Assembly (NCBI GenBank): GCA_963693365.1
Contig: CAVNZM010000003.1
Coordinates: forward strand, 2,852,001-2,916,000
Length of the DNA stretch: 64,000 nucleotides
Direction: 5' to 3'
Source: Amoebidium appalachense
Lineage: Eukaryota; Ichthyosporea
Shown: positions 1-10,657 of the stretch, piece by piece
Numbering within the stretch: the first letter of the stretch is position 1
How the letters are laid out: each line of letters opens with the position of its first letter
The notes under the pieces: model-generated
Databases searched by the model: none
What the model was told of the DNA's origin: nothing
The model's input: only the letters and a program-made list of their open reading frames with translations
Translations under genes and position numbers: made by a program

Positions 1-52
1 AACACACAAACACACAAACCCACCACCACCGCAACCAGCAAAACCTCCCGTA

Positions 53-127
53 CCCCCCCCCCCCCCCCCCCCCCTGCCGAGCAATAAACCAGACGTCCAT
101 TCCCGTCAACAGTAGAAGCACCACGTG

Positions 128-186
<59 letters not shown>

Positions 187-427
187 AGGTCCAACTCCTA
201 AGCACACACCTCATCCGTTCATCATCATATCCCCTCCCTCCCCTCCCTTCCCAAGCCGTCCGCCCCTTCCCCCCCCCCTCCCCCCCCCCCACACACACAC
301 ACACATGCACACACACCACCCACCCACCCACCCACCCAAATCCTAAAGCACACACCTTCCCCTCACTCATCCACGATTCCACCCCCTCCCTTCGGGGGAA
401 GCCCCCAGCCTATTTCTACGCACCCCC

Positions 428-463
<36 letters not shown>

Positions 464-624
464 ACCTCCCCCACCCCCCCCCCCACCCCCCCCCCCCCCA
501 CCCACCCACCCACCCACCCACCTTTCCTCCGCCTGTTGGCGCTCCACAAGCTCTACGGCCTGCCCCCTACCCGTCAGTGTAACTTCACCCAGGCCCCCAA
601 CAAAACCCACCCACGTTTACCCCC

Positions 625-654
<30 letters not shown>
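53..654. repeat. Poly-C tracts within DCTN4 introns
   Basis: Uninterrupted C runs lie at 53-74, 131-172, 429-463 and 626-654, with CA and CCCA microsatellite between them. On the coding (minus) strand of the dynactin-like gene they are G runs lying just downstream of 5' splice sites. Confidence 0.9.
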
Positions 655-656
<2 letters not shown>

Positions 657-784
657 CCCTCCCCCGCCCAAGCCCACGCACCTTGAAGTGGTCTGTCAGC
701 TGGTTGGCCACCTCCACGGCATCTGCCTGGCGCTCTCTCTCCTGGCACTCAGCTGCACACACGTCAGAGCCATGCTGCTGGCAA

Positions 785-850
<66 letters not shown>

Positions 851-916
851 ACACCCACACACATACACACCCACACACAGAGAGAGACACACACACATAC
901 AGACACAGACACAGCA

Positions 917-968
<52 letters not shown>

Positions 969-2047
969 GGCAGCTCGTGGGGCCGTGCAGCCAGCAGGCC
1001 GACCTCAGTGCTAGCCCACCTGCATGTGCCACACACAAGATACACCCGCCTGTCCTCTCCACTGTGGTGGCTCAGTGTGCTGCGGCACACGGGGCACACA
1101 CAGCACTGCACACACCTGCCCCCCTGTCAGCCCTGCTGGGCGTGCATAGAGCAAGGCAGGGGCTGTGTGTGTTACCTGTTTGCGTTCTTTTGGGCCTCAG
1201 TCCTCTGCACGAGGGTGACCAGGCAGGTGGGGCAGTAGAGGCACTCTATCTCGCTGCGCACACACGTGTCGCAATGCAGCTGGCCACAGAACCCCACCTG
1301 TTAAAAGGGGCTCCCTTCATCCCTCCCCCTCCCTCCCCCCACCCCCCCACCCCCCCCACCCACACACGTCCCCCCGCAAACCCCCCCCCCTCCTCCCTCC
1401 CCTCCCACTCCGGTGGTCGAAGCCATTCCCACCAACACAAAAGGCACCCACAAAACCATTCACATAACTTATATCTGCCCACCCTCTCGTGCACCCCTAA
1501 GCCCCCTAAAAAACCTTTTACCTGCCTACCCCTCCCCCCTCCCCCTCCCCCTCCCCCACCACCACCAACCCACCCCTCCCCCCTCCGCCCCCCCACCCCT
1601 CCCCCCAAACACACACAGACACAGACACATGCATATGCACACACCACACGTGCCATGCATAGCGAGAAACGTGCACTGCTCGTGTCAAGGCAGCTGAACT
1701 TCAACTCCGTCGCCAGTCCTCCTTCCTCCTCCTTCCACACACCAACTACCTTGCCCCTCCATGTCCCCCCTCTACCTCCCCAACCCTGCCCTTCCGTCTC
1801 CCTTCCCCAACCCCCCCCCCCCCCCCCCCCCCTTGCCCTCCATTGCCTCCAAAATGCAATCTCTTACCCGCCATGAGTACTGTACACATACGTGCACACA
1901 TCTTTCGGCATTCCGGGGACACGCACACATCTTTTGGCACTGCACACACGCACACACCTTTTGGCACTGCACGCACAGATACAGGCGGTCCAGGGGCAGC
2001 TGGCTGCCGCAACCACAACCGTACAGCACCGCCACAGAGTCCCCCAT
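522..2047 (-). CDS. DCTN4: Dynactin subunit 4 (p62)-like, 5' exons only
   Basis: Dynactin p62 sits in the pointed-end complex of dynactin, the dynein activator. Exons read by hand: 2047-1958, 1297-1176, 1115-967, about 787-682 and 559-522; the gene then leaves the left edge. Exon 1 starts MGDSVAVLYGCGCG and leads into LYLCVQC. Exon 2 has paired cysteines (LHCDTC, CLYCPTC). Exon 3 continues them (CVQCCVCPVC, then YLVCGTCRWAS), matching the cysteine pattern and the CGFCRW-type motif of p62. The next exons are charged and helical, as after this motif in the family. Phases join cleanly for exons 1-2-3 and 4-5. The exon 3 to 4 join does not, so a small exon may be missed or the exon 4 start is off. 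Introns hold (GT)n and G-runs on the coding strand. The C-terminal half is outside the window. Confidence 0.7.
785..966. repeat. (CA)n microsatellites in DCTN4 intron 3
   Basis: Two long CA arrays (about 785-847 and 919-966) are separated by degenerate CA/GA sequence. Read on the minus strand, the second array is a (GT)n run that begins exactly at the 5' splice site of exon 3. Confidence 0.9.
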
Positions 2048-2274
2048 TCTGCCTGCAGACTCTACAAGTTGCTAGCACACTCTGCACGTGCCTGCCTGCG
2101 CGTGCAGCCTGTGTTTATACACCTGCCAATATGCGTCGTTCCCCTTCTTTTCGTCGTTTAATGTGGCTGCGGTGATTTTTGCACAGGCAAGGTGGGCCGT
2201 TCTCAGTTGCAAACTCTGCGCTGGCAGGTCGCCGAGATAGCAGTGGACGGCTATAACGTACCCAAATACCCAAA
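2048..2274. other. Upstream flank of DCTN4
   Basis: This should hold the promoter of the minus-strand dynactin-like gene. I see no TATA box or other motif that I would call. Confidence 0.4.
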
Positions 2275-2443
2275 GGGGGTTTACGCTGTTTACTCGAGGC
2301 AAAGAGAAACCAGTCTCAGGTATGGGGGGGGGGGGGTTTGCTCGGAATATCCCCTCAGCGGTATATCATGATCACGTACATAGATGTCGGGTGATGACTA
2401 TATATCAAGGTTTACTTTCTCTACGAGACGAAGACTACAAAGA
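2275..2443. repeat. Dispersed repeat, copy 1 (second copy 12765-12900)
   Basis: A segment starting GGTTTACGCTGTTTACTCGA is repeated nearly identically at 12765-12900, with small indels such as a longer G run here. It encodes nothing recognisable. Copy 1 adjoins the 3' end of a LINE. Copy 2 lies just upstream of another LINE tail. Confidence 0.75.
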
Positions 2444-2567
2444 GAAATCAATTAGTTGGGGTTCCCCGTTTTTATTATTATTATTATTATTATTATTTTT
2501 GTTTTTTTTGTTTTTTAATTTTTTTTATTTTTTAAGGGGCTCCCCTGGGACACTCGGTATCAGCTGG

Positions 2568-2569
<2 letters not shown>

Positions 2570-2622
<53 letters not shown>
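2570..2622. repeat. (TG)n microsatellite at LINE end
   Basis: A TG array follows a conserved LINE-end sequence (GGGACACTCGGTATCAGCTG). At the second LINE copy the same sequence is followed by a TC/GT array (14149-14408), so the array belongs to the element. Confidence 0.9.
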
Positions 2623-2626
<4 letters not shown>

Positions 2627-2822
2627 CGCGTGCGCTAGAATTTTGTAGTGATGTGTTTCTCAAGCCAATCAATCCCGGCCATCTAGAGGTGTAATAAACA
2701 GGTCGTAGTTACGCGTGTTTAGTATAAAATCAAGGATGTTGTAATTTACAGGTAGGCTATCTTTCTGGGTGTCTGTTGTGAATGTGACGTGTGTGTGTTG
2801 CGGTATTATGTGGTCTATCAAA

Positions 2823-3745
2823 CTACATTTGGCGATACATAAACTGGTGTGTGTGTGTGTTGTTTGGGCATGCAAATGATGCCACCTTATACTTATTAGA
2901 TCTCCACTGTATAGCACGTGTACAGTAAAAGCGTGGTAATTGATTAATAATACCATCAGCTAGAGAAAGACCAGTTCTACAGGAAGGTAATATGTATTTA
3001 GATGTTATACATTTGCGAGTGCCATATTTGGCAATATGGTTGAGGCGGTCAGTATATATAAAACGAGACATAAGGCTTAGTTTTTCAAGGTGTATGCTTT
3101 CATCGGGTCTAGTGTCGTGTGGTATCTTTTTCCATTTGTTATATTGCGTGATTATCTTGTGATTGTGTACATGTTTAATAAGTAAGTGGCAGTCCAAAGT
3201 CACACACACACTTTTGCGGGGTTTATTTGTATTTGTGCCCAGAGGAGAAGAGGAGAGAGAGGGAAGGAAAGAGGGGAGAGGGGAGGAGGGGACAGGTCGG
3301 ATAGAGAAGAGAGGGTGGCCATGGGAGGGCAAATACTTCTTTAAGCGGCTTATGTGCTTATTGAATTTCAGCGCGAGATAGGATACTCTAGCAGCTATTG
3401 GGACCAGACCATATATCGAGAGCGTTACAGGCCCAGGTTTACAACAGTTGTTAGATAGAAAGGAGGCAACTTCTGCTTCAAGGAAATTTGCCAAGGGTTT
3501 AAGCGCTCTAGTTCTCTCTTTCTTGATTCAAGCGGCGAGAAGGGGTAAACCATATTCACATGCCAGGAAGACAAAAGTGCGAATAAATGTAAGTCTAATA
3601 GAAGGATGGAGGGGTGTGTCTTAAAAAATATTAGCCGAGAAGAAAGCTAACCACGAGCCAACTCTACCCTCTTTTCGACCATATGGGAAAACATAACACC
3701 AACAGAATCAACCGGAACACCAAGATATTTGTGTTCTGGAACTAT
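2823..3745 (-). pseudogene. LINE C-terminal region, copy 1
   Basis: A readable stretch (about 3494-2823) corresponds to the region after the reverse transcriptase. It is basic and hydrophobic, with LSIYGLVPIAARVSYLALK. The same segment with small indels lies at 14640-15400. Both copies are interrupted by a purine-rich simple stretch (3240-3330 and 15030-15110). No domain is nameable. Confidence 0.55.
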
Positions 3746-4229
3746 TGTAAACAGTTGGACTAGTTAGGATAAGGCAGAGTACAACTGAATCAAAATAAAG
3801 ACAGAGAACGGGTAGAAAGGCACACGCGGCCAGGTTGCTTTTACTATGGGCCGACTCAGTCTGTCTCAGACTTCACTGATGTGATCCCCGTACTGGGACG
3901 GCTTTGTTATATAGCCCCCAGGTTTCGGATCAAGGCCCAGGATTGGTTCATCCGCGGCCAGCGCGGGTGGCAACATGCCATTCGTGATTCTGGTGCGGTC
4001 CGAGCCAGTGAGTCAGACTTTCGTCCTATATATGCAAACCTCTTATTGGTCCACTTCGTTTATGTGGTATGCAGCAATAGAATCATATATGGTTCAATTC
4101 TTAGGTCAGAGTGAGTCCTATTGGTGCGGACATAATATTTATGTGATATTCATGACAAAGCACGAATCGTGTGCTAGTAGATCACATTCTTTAATAAACA
4201 TGTACAGTTCATGTGTACAGTTGTTTACA
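3746..4229 (-). repeat. LTR (3' LTR in element orientation)
   Basis: This 484-bp repeat has TG...CA ends. It is nearly identical to the right LTR once the inserted transposon at 6978-10857 is removed (for example one A/G difference in the AATAAACATG/AGTAAACATG segment), which suggests recent insertion. Confidence 0.85.
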
Positions 4230-6875
4230 CTCCCCCCCTTGTCGGGAGCCTGGTGGTGTCGTTAGACAAGCAAACCACCAGGCTGAGAGGCGAAAAACAA
4301 CCTTCAGCGAGAATTCTCGTGCGCCGACCTGCTGGGCAGAACAGAGCAAGGACGGTTGAATAGAGTTGTGCACGTCTATGAGCACTTCTTCATTTGCCAA
4401 AACGTAAATTCATGCAGCATTCTTCTGTGATTTTATTTTCGTGGCGAAGATTATTGCAGAGTGTGTGCGAATTGTTCGCTTCGTCTCTGTGCTTGGCTTT
4501 TCTGTAGAAGTAGTATTTTTCTTTTTGGGAATTTTTCCTTTTTAGGATACTCCCGCAGATTCGTTTTCAATTGCGAGTAATTTGGTTGTGTGGATGAATG
4601 ATCATACCAAACATTCGATAATGAATATAATCCAAGCCTTAGGTCACTTCGTAGCTAGGTAGTGGTGGATAGCTTCAAGGCTTAGCCGCTGCTCCTTATC
4701 CCGGTTCTACCTTAAGACTGTAAGCCGAGTCACCATGGCCGGAAAAGCCACTTCTTTCATGAACAAAGAGCACTTCTTTCCTTTCAGCTTTAACCCTGCA
4801 TCATCGGAGCCGGGAATAACATGAATAAAAATGCCCTAAGTGTTCTTTTGGGCGACATAAAGAAATATATCAGCCCGTCAGAACCAGTAAAAACCCGGTT
4901 CATAATTCCTAAGAAGAGGGTAGGCAAAGCAAGCCTTCTTTAGAAAACACATGCTTCCATTCGTGAGCAGTTTTCGTATCCCATTTGCCAGCCATTTTCG
5001 TTGAGCAGGGGGATTCCAGGCATAATACATTCTTCTGGAGGCTTGGCCTAAAAAGAAAAGTCGTCACAGTCGCCCTTTCTTTTGTAAGCAACTTCGTGAG
5101 CGCGCTTCGTGTTTTCATATCCTCCAGTGCAGGTCTGGATGGGGCCCCATCCTCTGCTTCATTTGTAGGTGGCCCTACTGTAGGTTCTGTTCGTTATGTG
5201 GAATACCAAAACCATTCGTATTGGTGGAACTGCTTTGTGCTGTGCTTTCTTTCGTGTTGGTGTTCATGAAGTTACCCCGTTCACACACCCTACTTCTTAC
5301 ATACATTAGATGTAAGTAGCTGCCTGGTGAGTGTGTGGTTCGTGTTCGTGGCATTCTTCTGTTCCTTCGTGAGAAGAATATTCGTTTTAGCAGAGGTGCC
5401 CAATAAGGCAGCTTGTGGGGTTGTCACCCGCATGTGCCCATTGGTGGGGTATGCACGTGCTAAATTGTTACAGTGTCATCATATTGCAAGGGAATAACAT
5501 GGTCACCTCCGTACCAGGGCCTAGGTACACATGATGGTCCGATGTGTTAGTCAACAACACCTTGCATTCGTATTCGTATTCGTCTTCCACGTCACTTTCT
5601 TCAGTAGTGAAGGAGGGTATTCGAAATTCGAAACTGAAAGGCTTCCAGCCAAAATACTGACACTGTATGCTGGGGTTGTGAGGGAACGGTGCCCATACCA
5701 CATTCTTTTGTTTTCTTTATTCTGGTGGGGGTGTGCCGGCAGCAATTTTAATTTGCATGCAGGTATTCCAGGCTTTACAGCATAGTTCGTATGTTATAGT
5801 ATTTGTACAGTATTGCCACACACTGGCAGTTACCTGTAAATTCGTACCCCACAGCTTCGTTTGTTTCGCATGCACGAACAAAAGTTCTGCATCGACTTTA
5901 GTACATGCCTTCTGTGCACCAAGAGTGCAAATTCGTTGGGGCATGGCATCAGGAAGGGCCATACATGAGGCATATGTTCGTAATGTGTTTAGGCATGCCA
6001 GCATACATTCATGCGCATGTTGTGCATCCTGTGCGCTAAACTATGGGGCATGCTGTATTGACAACAGCAAGAAATTCGAAGCATGCATGCAAAACTACTT
6101 TCACAGCACCTTATGTCCTACATGCTATAGGAACAGCGACTATCTTCTTCTTTAAATGCATTCGTGCTGAAAGTGGCCGTGCATCTGGGTTGCGAGTGTG
6201 GACGTGCACGTGGTGGCATGGACACGATGACAGTGTGCAATAGCGCAATGCACGCAAGGGCAACGGTTTTCTTTTCTTCGTAACATAGAGGGGGCCGTGT
6301 GCATTGCAACCTAAGCAGTGTTGTGCATTCGTTCTTTTCATTTTCGTGTTTCCATTTCATTTTGCTTTCGTTTTTCGTTCTTCGTCGTTTCATAACTTCG
6401 TTAAGGCTTCGTTTTATTTTCGTGTTGCGTTTATTTCGTATTTCCTCTAGGCATTCGTTTGTCGTTAATTCGTTATTTCGTTGTGTATTCGTGATGGTTC
6501 GTTTTTCGTTGGTTCATTGCTTCGTTAGTAATTCTTTAATCGTTTGTTCGTGTATTCGTTTTTCTTCGCGTTTTTTATGTGTCGTAGTATAAGGTGGTTT
6601 TCATGCTTTCAATTCTTTCCGTGTTCTTAGAGGTGGGCTGGCCACTTCAAACTTGTCGATGTGTATGTATTCTAAGCCTGACAAAGAAAGATGTGCCTAT
6701 CATCGTGGTAAAAAGGATTGTGATCGGCCATGGCAGATTCTTGGGGTAATTGAAAGATGTGAGATTCTTGAACTGATTGAAAGATGTGAGATTCGAAGGA
6801 TGCGAGATTCTTGAACTGCGCGGTCGCCAATGTAAACAGTTGGCAATGTAAACGGTGTCCTGCCGCGGTCGCCAA
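4230..6875 (-). other. LTR element internal region, non-coding
   Basis: No reading frame resembles gag, protease, RT or integrase. From about 6310 to 6590 the plus strand carries roughly 18 copies of TTCGT (ACGAA on the element's strand), giving a strongly patterned, low-complexity block. Near the right end (6820-6876) the LTR/primer-binding junction is partly duplicated: the GCGGTCGCCAATGTAAACAG segment occurs twice. Confidence 0.6.
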
Positions 6876-7198
6876 TGTAAACAGTTGGACTAGTTAGGAT
6901 AAGGCAGAGTACAACTGAATCAAAATAAAGACAGAGAACGGGTAGAAAGGCACACGCGGCCAGGTTGCTTTTACTATTAAGGGATACGGGATCGCGCGGC
7001 TCGAATACTTTCTGGCGCCGCTCAGATCGATATCTATCTGGATTGAGTGGGCTTGATCTGCCTATTGGGCACCTAAGATCGTGTGGCCGAGCTATACCAT
7101 GTACACACGGCATGCCACACACGTGTCCGGACAAAACTGCGCTGCACATTTTTCATGAAGGCGGGTTGTTTTCTAAATATATATGATAGGCACTCACA

Positions 7199-7519
7199 AT
7201 GCTAACTTGCGCGGCTAACTACTGCAAAAATGACGAAGAAACAGTCTCTCCCAAAGATCCTACCAGGAAGATAAAGCTTTTTACTGTTCCATATGGATGC
7301 AAACCAAATGTATTGGCTAGGAGGCATGCTTGGTTAAATGCTATAGGCAGGCAGGAGCAAACAAAGTATGAGCGGAAACAGCTGTTTAGCAATCAGGTGC
7401 AGATGTCGATGGTAGGCACCCATTGGATGGTAGCTAAGGCTGTGGCTTTCTTGTGTAACATGCAAGAGCCACTATATAAGGATATGGTGGGGCCCAGGCA
7501 CACCAAAAGCATGGTGTAG
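7199..7519 (+). CDS. THAP-like N-terminal fragment in TIR element
   Basis: A 106-residue frame starts MLTCAANYCKND and continues with LFTVPYG and HAWLNAIGR. That resembles the first half of a THAP zinc finger: a Cys pair, a short hydrophobic strand, then the W-containing helix. The expected Cys-x2-His half is missing, and the end reads SNQVQMSMVGTHW instead. A GT at the codon after Asn-Gln (7396) could be a 5' splice site, with the rest downstream, but I could not find the second half. It would be the DNA-binding protein of the element. The THAP assignment is tentative. Confidence 0.45.
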   Translation: MLTCAANYCKNDEETVSPKDPTRKIKLFTVPYGCKPNVLARRHAWLNAIGRQEQTKYERKQLFSNQVQMSMVGTHWMVAKAVAFLCNMQEPLYKDMVGPRHTKSMV

Positions 7520-7600
7520 AATTTTCGTTTTCGATTGCCTCTCCCTAAAGCCCCCTTCTCTGCTTTTTTTTTTTTTTTTTTTTTTTTTGTCTTTTTTTTC

Positions 7601-7650
<50 letters not shown>

Positions 7651-7839
7651 AAAATATGAATGAATGCTTGCATGTATGTATTCGGCCAGTAGGGCTCCAC
7701 TTTTCCTGTATAGGTAAATAATAATAATAATTGAAATTATTATGTATTTGTGTGCCAAGTACAACCTTGAGTCGTTCTCCCCCCCCCCCCCCCCCCCCCT
7801 CCCCCCTTCACACACACACACAACCACGCACACACGGAA

Positions 7840-7914
<75 letters not shown>

Positions 7915-7971
7915 CGGATTTGCACACACGCACGCATGCACGCCCCCCCCCCCCCCCACACACACACGTGT

Positions 7972-8008
<37 letters not shown>

Positions 8009-8279
8009 GTAGGCACTTATGCAAACACCAAGGGGGGAGGAGGGACCGGGGGGAGGGGGGGGGGGGGGGGGGGGGGTAGGAAACATATGCAGGCACCAGG
8101 GTCTGGTACATTGCTCTCAGATTTGACACACGGTCTTCATTCATTCATTATAGGTTCACTAGATCGGTCAGAAGATTACTAACCCCCCCCCCCCCCACAC
8201 ACACACACACACACATTATGAAAGATAACGTAAACAAAAAAAAAAAAAAAAAAAAAAAAAGGAAGGAAGGAAAACAGAA
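7520..8279. repeat. Microsatellite block inside TIR element
   Basis: It holds T-runs (7565-7610), a 38-base G run (7611-7648), C runs (about 7780-7799), an (ACGC)n array (about 7840-7916), further G runs (7973-8005, about 8061-8076) and an A-run near 8237-8260. The convergent + and - genes of the transposon end on either side. No gene is seen here. Confidence 0.9.
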
Positions 8280-9491
8280 TCATTCAGTTGCATTTTCAGT
8301 GTTCGTGTTCTTCTTCTTCTTCTTCCACTTTTTGTGGTTTTCTGCCCTGTATGATGGATACATTTGCATCATAAACTTTTCATTCCAGGTAAAACTATAC
8401 TTGTGTCCAGTAGGGTCTATTTGCTGTACAAATGCACGGAGCCCTACAAGGTCAGGCTTGTATGATTGGGCCAATTCTTCTACACTTGGTCCTACTATCC
8501 GCCTCTTTTTCGTACCATCTACATATTGCATCTCTATAACCTCTTCACCCTCATCATTACGTGCCCTTTTAGTTTTCACCACGTCTGCAGTTCTGTACTC
8601 TTGCACCAACACACGTGCAGGTTTCATTAAGAGCTCAGGTTTTGCTTCTCCCTTTGGTACTTTCCATTCACATTTTTTGGCCGTACATATGCCCTCAGTA
8701 AACTGCCATATCTCTTTCATGGCAATTAGTGACCAAACCAGACAACTACCATGCGAGCAACCAGCACTGGGACCAATAGTACACACACATTTTACCTCCA
8801 CTATCTCTTTCACTTTGTTATCTTTCCCCACAATGAATTTAACAACACAGAAAAAGAACCCCTTCCGAAACGAGCGTTGCACCATACCCCGCCACCAGAA
8901 ATGGCAGTCACCCTCCTCACAGCCCTCCGGAAGATCATGTTTTGGATAGCAAAAGCCAAGTGTGGTTGCATCGTGTATGTATGCGCGGGCGTGTCCCCGC
9001 TTTATCGCTTGTGGGTTGTTCCGAGCCACAAGGACCGTCCCCCCTCCCACCTTCATCGTAACCTTTTTGTGCACGAAATAGTCTTCCAAAACCTGCCGGT
9101 CACAAACGGGCATTTCCCTCTGCTGATCAGCAGGATTGTAATCCCAAATTTCCCCCCCTGCCATATTGTTAATTTCCTGCATCAAAGATTTGTTTTTTGC
9201 TTTCAGTTCTTCCGCCCGCAAGCCATCTTCATCGAGAATTTTCTCACCTGTGTGTCTATCAACCCGTCCGGTGACGTGTTTGTGCACCCCACCTTGACCA
9301 TGTTGATCCAAACGTAAAAAATTTTCAAGGGCCCCTTCGATAAATCTGTAAGCACGCAAACGCCGTGGCGATACCGACTGGGAGCCGCGGGGAATGGGCG
9401 TCAAATAGTCCACCGTGGCACCCAAGCTCGTGTATTTGGGTGCCTGTACGTGATTGGCTGGTGCAAAAAAATAATGTTTGCCTTCACGCAT
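8280..9491 (-). CDS. SWIM zinc-finger protein (probable C-terminal half of XPG polyprotein)
   Basis: This 403-residue frame has a SWIM zinc finger, CVC-x7-CSH: C235, C237, C245 and H247. CTAKKCEW follows at 269-276, a Cys-pair motif I associate with SWIM-bearing transposon or YqaJ-type proteins. Upstream a Cys/His-rich stretch (181-196) precedes a WWRGMV segment. SWIM fingers bind DNA or protein. The tail is K/N-rich. The nominal start at 9491 lies inside the XPG frame; from about residue 8 onward this frame continues the XPG protein after a -1 shift. It is therefore probably made as the C-terminal part of one protein of roughly 790 residues, through a frameshift, a splice, or an undetected base error in the T7 run. 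Confidence 0.65.
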   Translation of the reverse strand: MREGKHYFFAPANHVQAPKYTSLGATVDYLTPIPRGSQSVSPRRLRAYRFIEGALENFLRLDQHGQGGVHKHVTGRVDRHTGEKILDEDGLRAEELKAKNKSLMQEINNMAGGEIWDYNPADQQREMPVCDRQVLEDYFVHKKVTMKVGGGTVLVARNNPQAIKRGHARAYIHDATTLGFCYPKHDLPEGCEEGDCHFWWRGMVQRSFRKGFFFCVVKFIVGKDNKVKEIVEVKCVCTIGPSAGCSHGSCLVWSLIAMKEIWQFTEGICTAKKCEWKVPKGEAKPELLMKPARVLVQEYRTADVVKTKRARNDEGEEVIEMQYVDGTKKRRIVGPSVEELAQSYKPDLVGLRAFVQQIDPTGHKYSFTWNEKFMMQMYPSYRAENHKKWKKKKKNTNTENATE

Positions 9492-10657
9492 GCCCCAACA
9501 TAATCATCTGGTACTTCCCCCTGCACCCCTTCCTCCTCCACGTCCATCTCTCCATTCTCCTCCTCTTCCTCCCCCTCCTCCTCTACAGCCCCGTTTTCAT
9601 ACGTTCCATGTTCGTATTCAAGATCCCACCACTCAACCTCTTCCTCCACTGCTTCACCTCCTTTCCGTCCGATTTCGACTCTTCCTGCCCGTTCGTCCCC
9701 ACCCTGCTTGTTTTCTGTGCTTTTAACGGGCTTTTCCTTCCCTCTTTTCCCCTTTCTGACCCGTTGTATATGCTGGAGCAGATCTGTGAACACAACCCCC
9801 GCAGCTACCGGCCTTCCCTCGCGTCCCCAGGCCCGGCACGCCTCACTTACAGCTGCGTGCAAAGTGCCCATGCCGATTCCCCTGAGCTTTTTCACATAAT
9901 CACAGCCATTCACAATAGCAAAATAACGCAGTATTTCTATATCCCATCCGTCGAAGTTGTACTTCGTGCTTCTGGTAAAAACATCGGCGGGGGTTACAAT
10001 CACTCCGTACAGTTTGGGAATGCGCACCGCATTAGCGGTCCCAGGGATGACCGCCGCATCCGCAATGCGCAGTTTGTATACAACCCGCGGGATGTTATAC
10101 AGAAGAAGGTCGGCATCCTCAGTGACAACAGTGTGTGCCAAACCGGTACGTGCCATATAGGCAAGCTGGGGGTCTGCTTCGTATGGAGCTACTGTGTAAT
10201 CGACATTCTCATCTTTCAGTCTAAGGATGATTGCATGTAAAACTCTGTTATCTAACTCTGCAGCGCTTCTCCATTTGTTTTTAGTTACCTCCTCCTGTTT
10301 CTCTCTTTTTGTGGCTATTTCTTGGCGGGCTTTGACCACCTTTTCTGCACGGTCGTTATCAACTAGTTTTCCCTCTTTCAATCTGCGCCCATCAAACACA
10401 TAGTGTGGCTGGACCCCTGCTAGCCTATACGTATTAACTTTGGACATAAAGTGATTTGCAATAGCTGCATATGTGTCGTCTGTGACTTTTTTGTCATCTA
10501 TTTGCTGTTTGGCTACTGTGTCAGCGAAAACTGAAAAGGACTTGTGGACCTGCACCATCCCGTCAAAAGCAACTACCCCACGTTGCAACTCTGCAGTAAC
10601 ATCTGTGGCTTTTTCGGCACTAATGCCGAGTGCTGGGAGCAAGCCCTGCACACCCAT
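9401..10657 (-). CDS. XPG/EXO1-like structure-specific nuclease
   Basis: The start is chosen at MGVQGLLPAL, because this family has Gly2 at the active site; an upstream ATG (10678) adds only seven residues. All seven metal-binding acids are present: D32 (VVAFDG), D89 (YVFDGRR), E160 and D162 (APYEADPQLAY), D181 and D183 (VTEDADLLLY) and D253 (NGCDYVKKLRGIG). The PYEAD and GCDY...LRGIG boxes are closer to EXO1 than to FEN1. The family cuts 5' flaps and resects 5' ends with two metals. After about residue 300 the chain is acidic and low-complexity. The frame ends at 9401, but a slippery T TTT TTG (9470-9464) leads in the -1 frame into the SWIM protein. Lying inside perfect TIRs, it is a transposon gene and not the host FEN1/EXO1. 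Confidence 0.85.
   Translation of the reverse strand: MGVQGLLPALGISAEKATDVTAELQRGVVAFDGMVQVHKSFSVFADTVAKQQIDDKKVTDDTYAAIANHFMSKVNTYRLAGVQPHYVFDGRRLKEGKLVDNDRAEKVVKARQEIATKREKQEEVTKNKWRSAAELDNRVLHAIILRLKDENVDYTVAPYEADPQLAYMARTGLAHTVVTEDADLLLYNIPRVVYKLRIADAAVIPGTANAVRIPKLYGVIVTPADVFTRSTKYNFDGWDIEILRYFAIVNGCDYVKKLRGIGMGTLHAAVSEACRAWGREGRPVAAGVVFTDLLQHIQRVRKGKRGKEKPVKSTENKQGGDERAGRVEIGRKGGEAVEEEVEWWDLEYEHGTYENGAVEEEGEEEEENGEMDVEEEGVQGEVPDDYVGACVKANIIFLHQPITYRHPNTRAWVPRWTI

Noticed and set aside
536-1876. Long plus-strand frame rich in Pro, His and Thr
   Set aside because: It is encoded by poly-C and CA microsatellites and lies antisense to the dynactin-like exons, which have family motifs and splice sites.
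8218-8949. Plus-strand frames at 8218-10240
   Set aside because: Antisense to the SWIM and XPG coding regions, which carry complete motifs on the minus strand.
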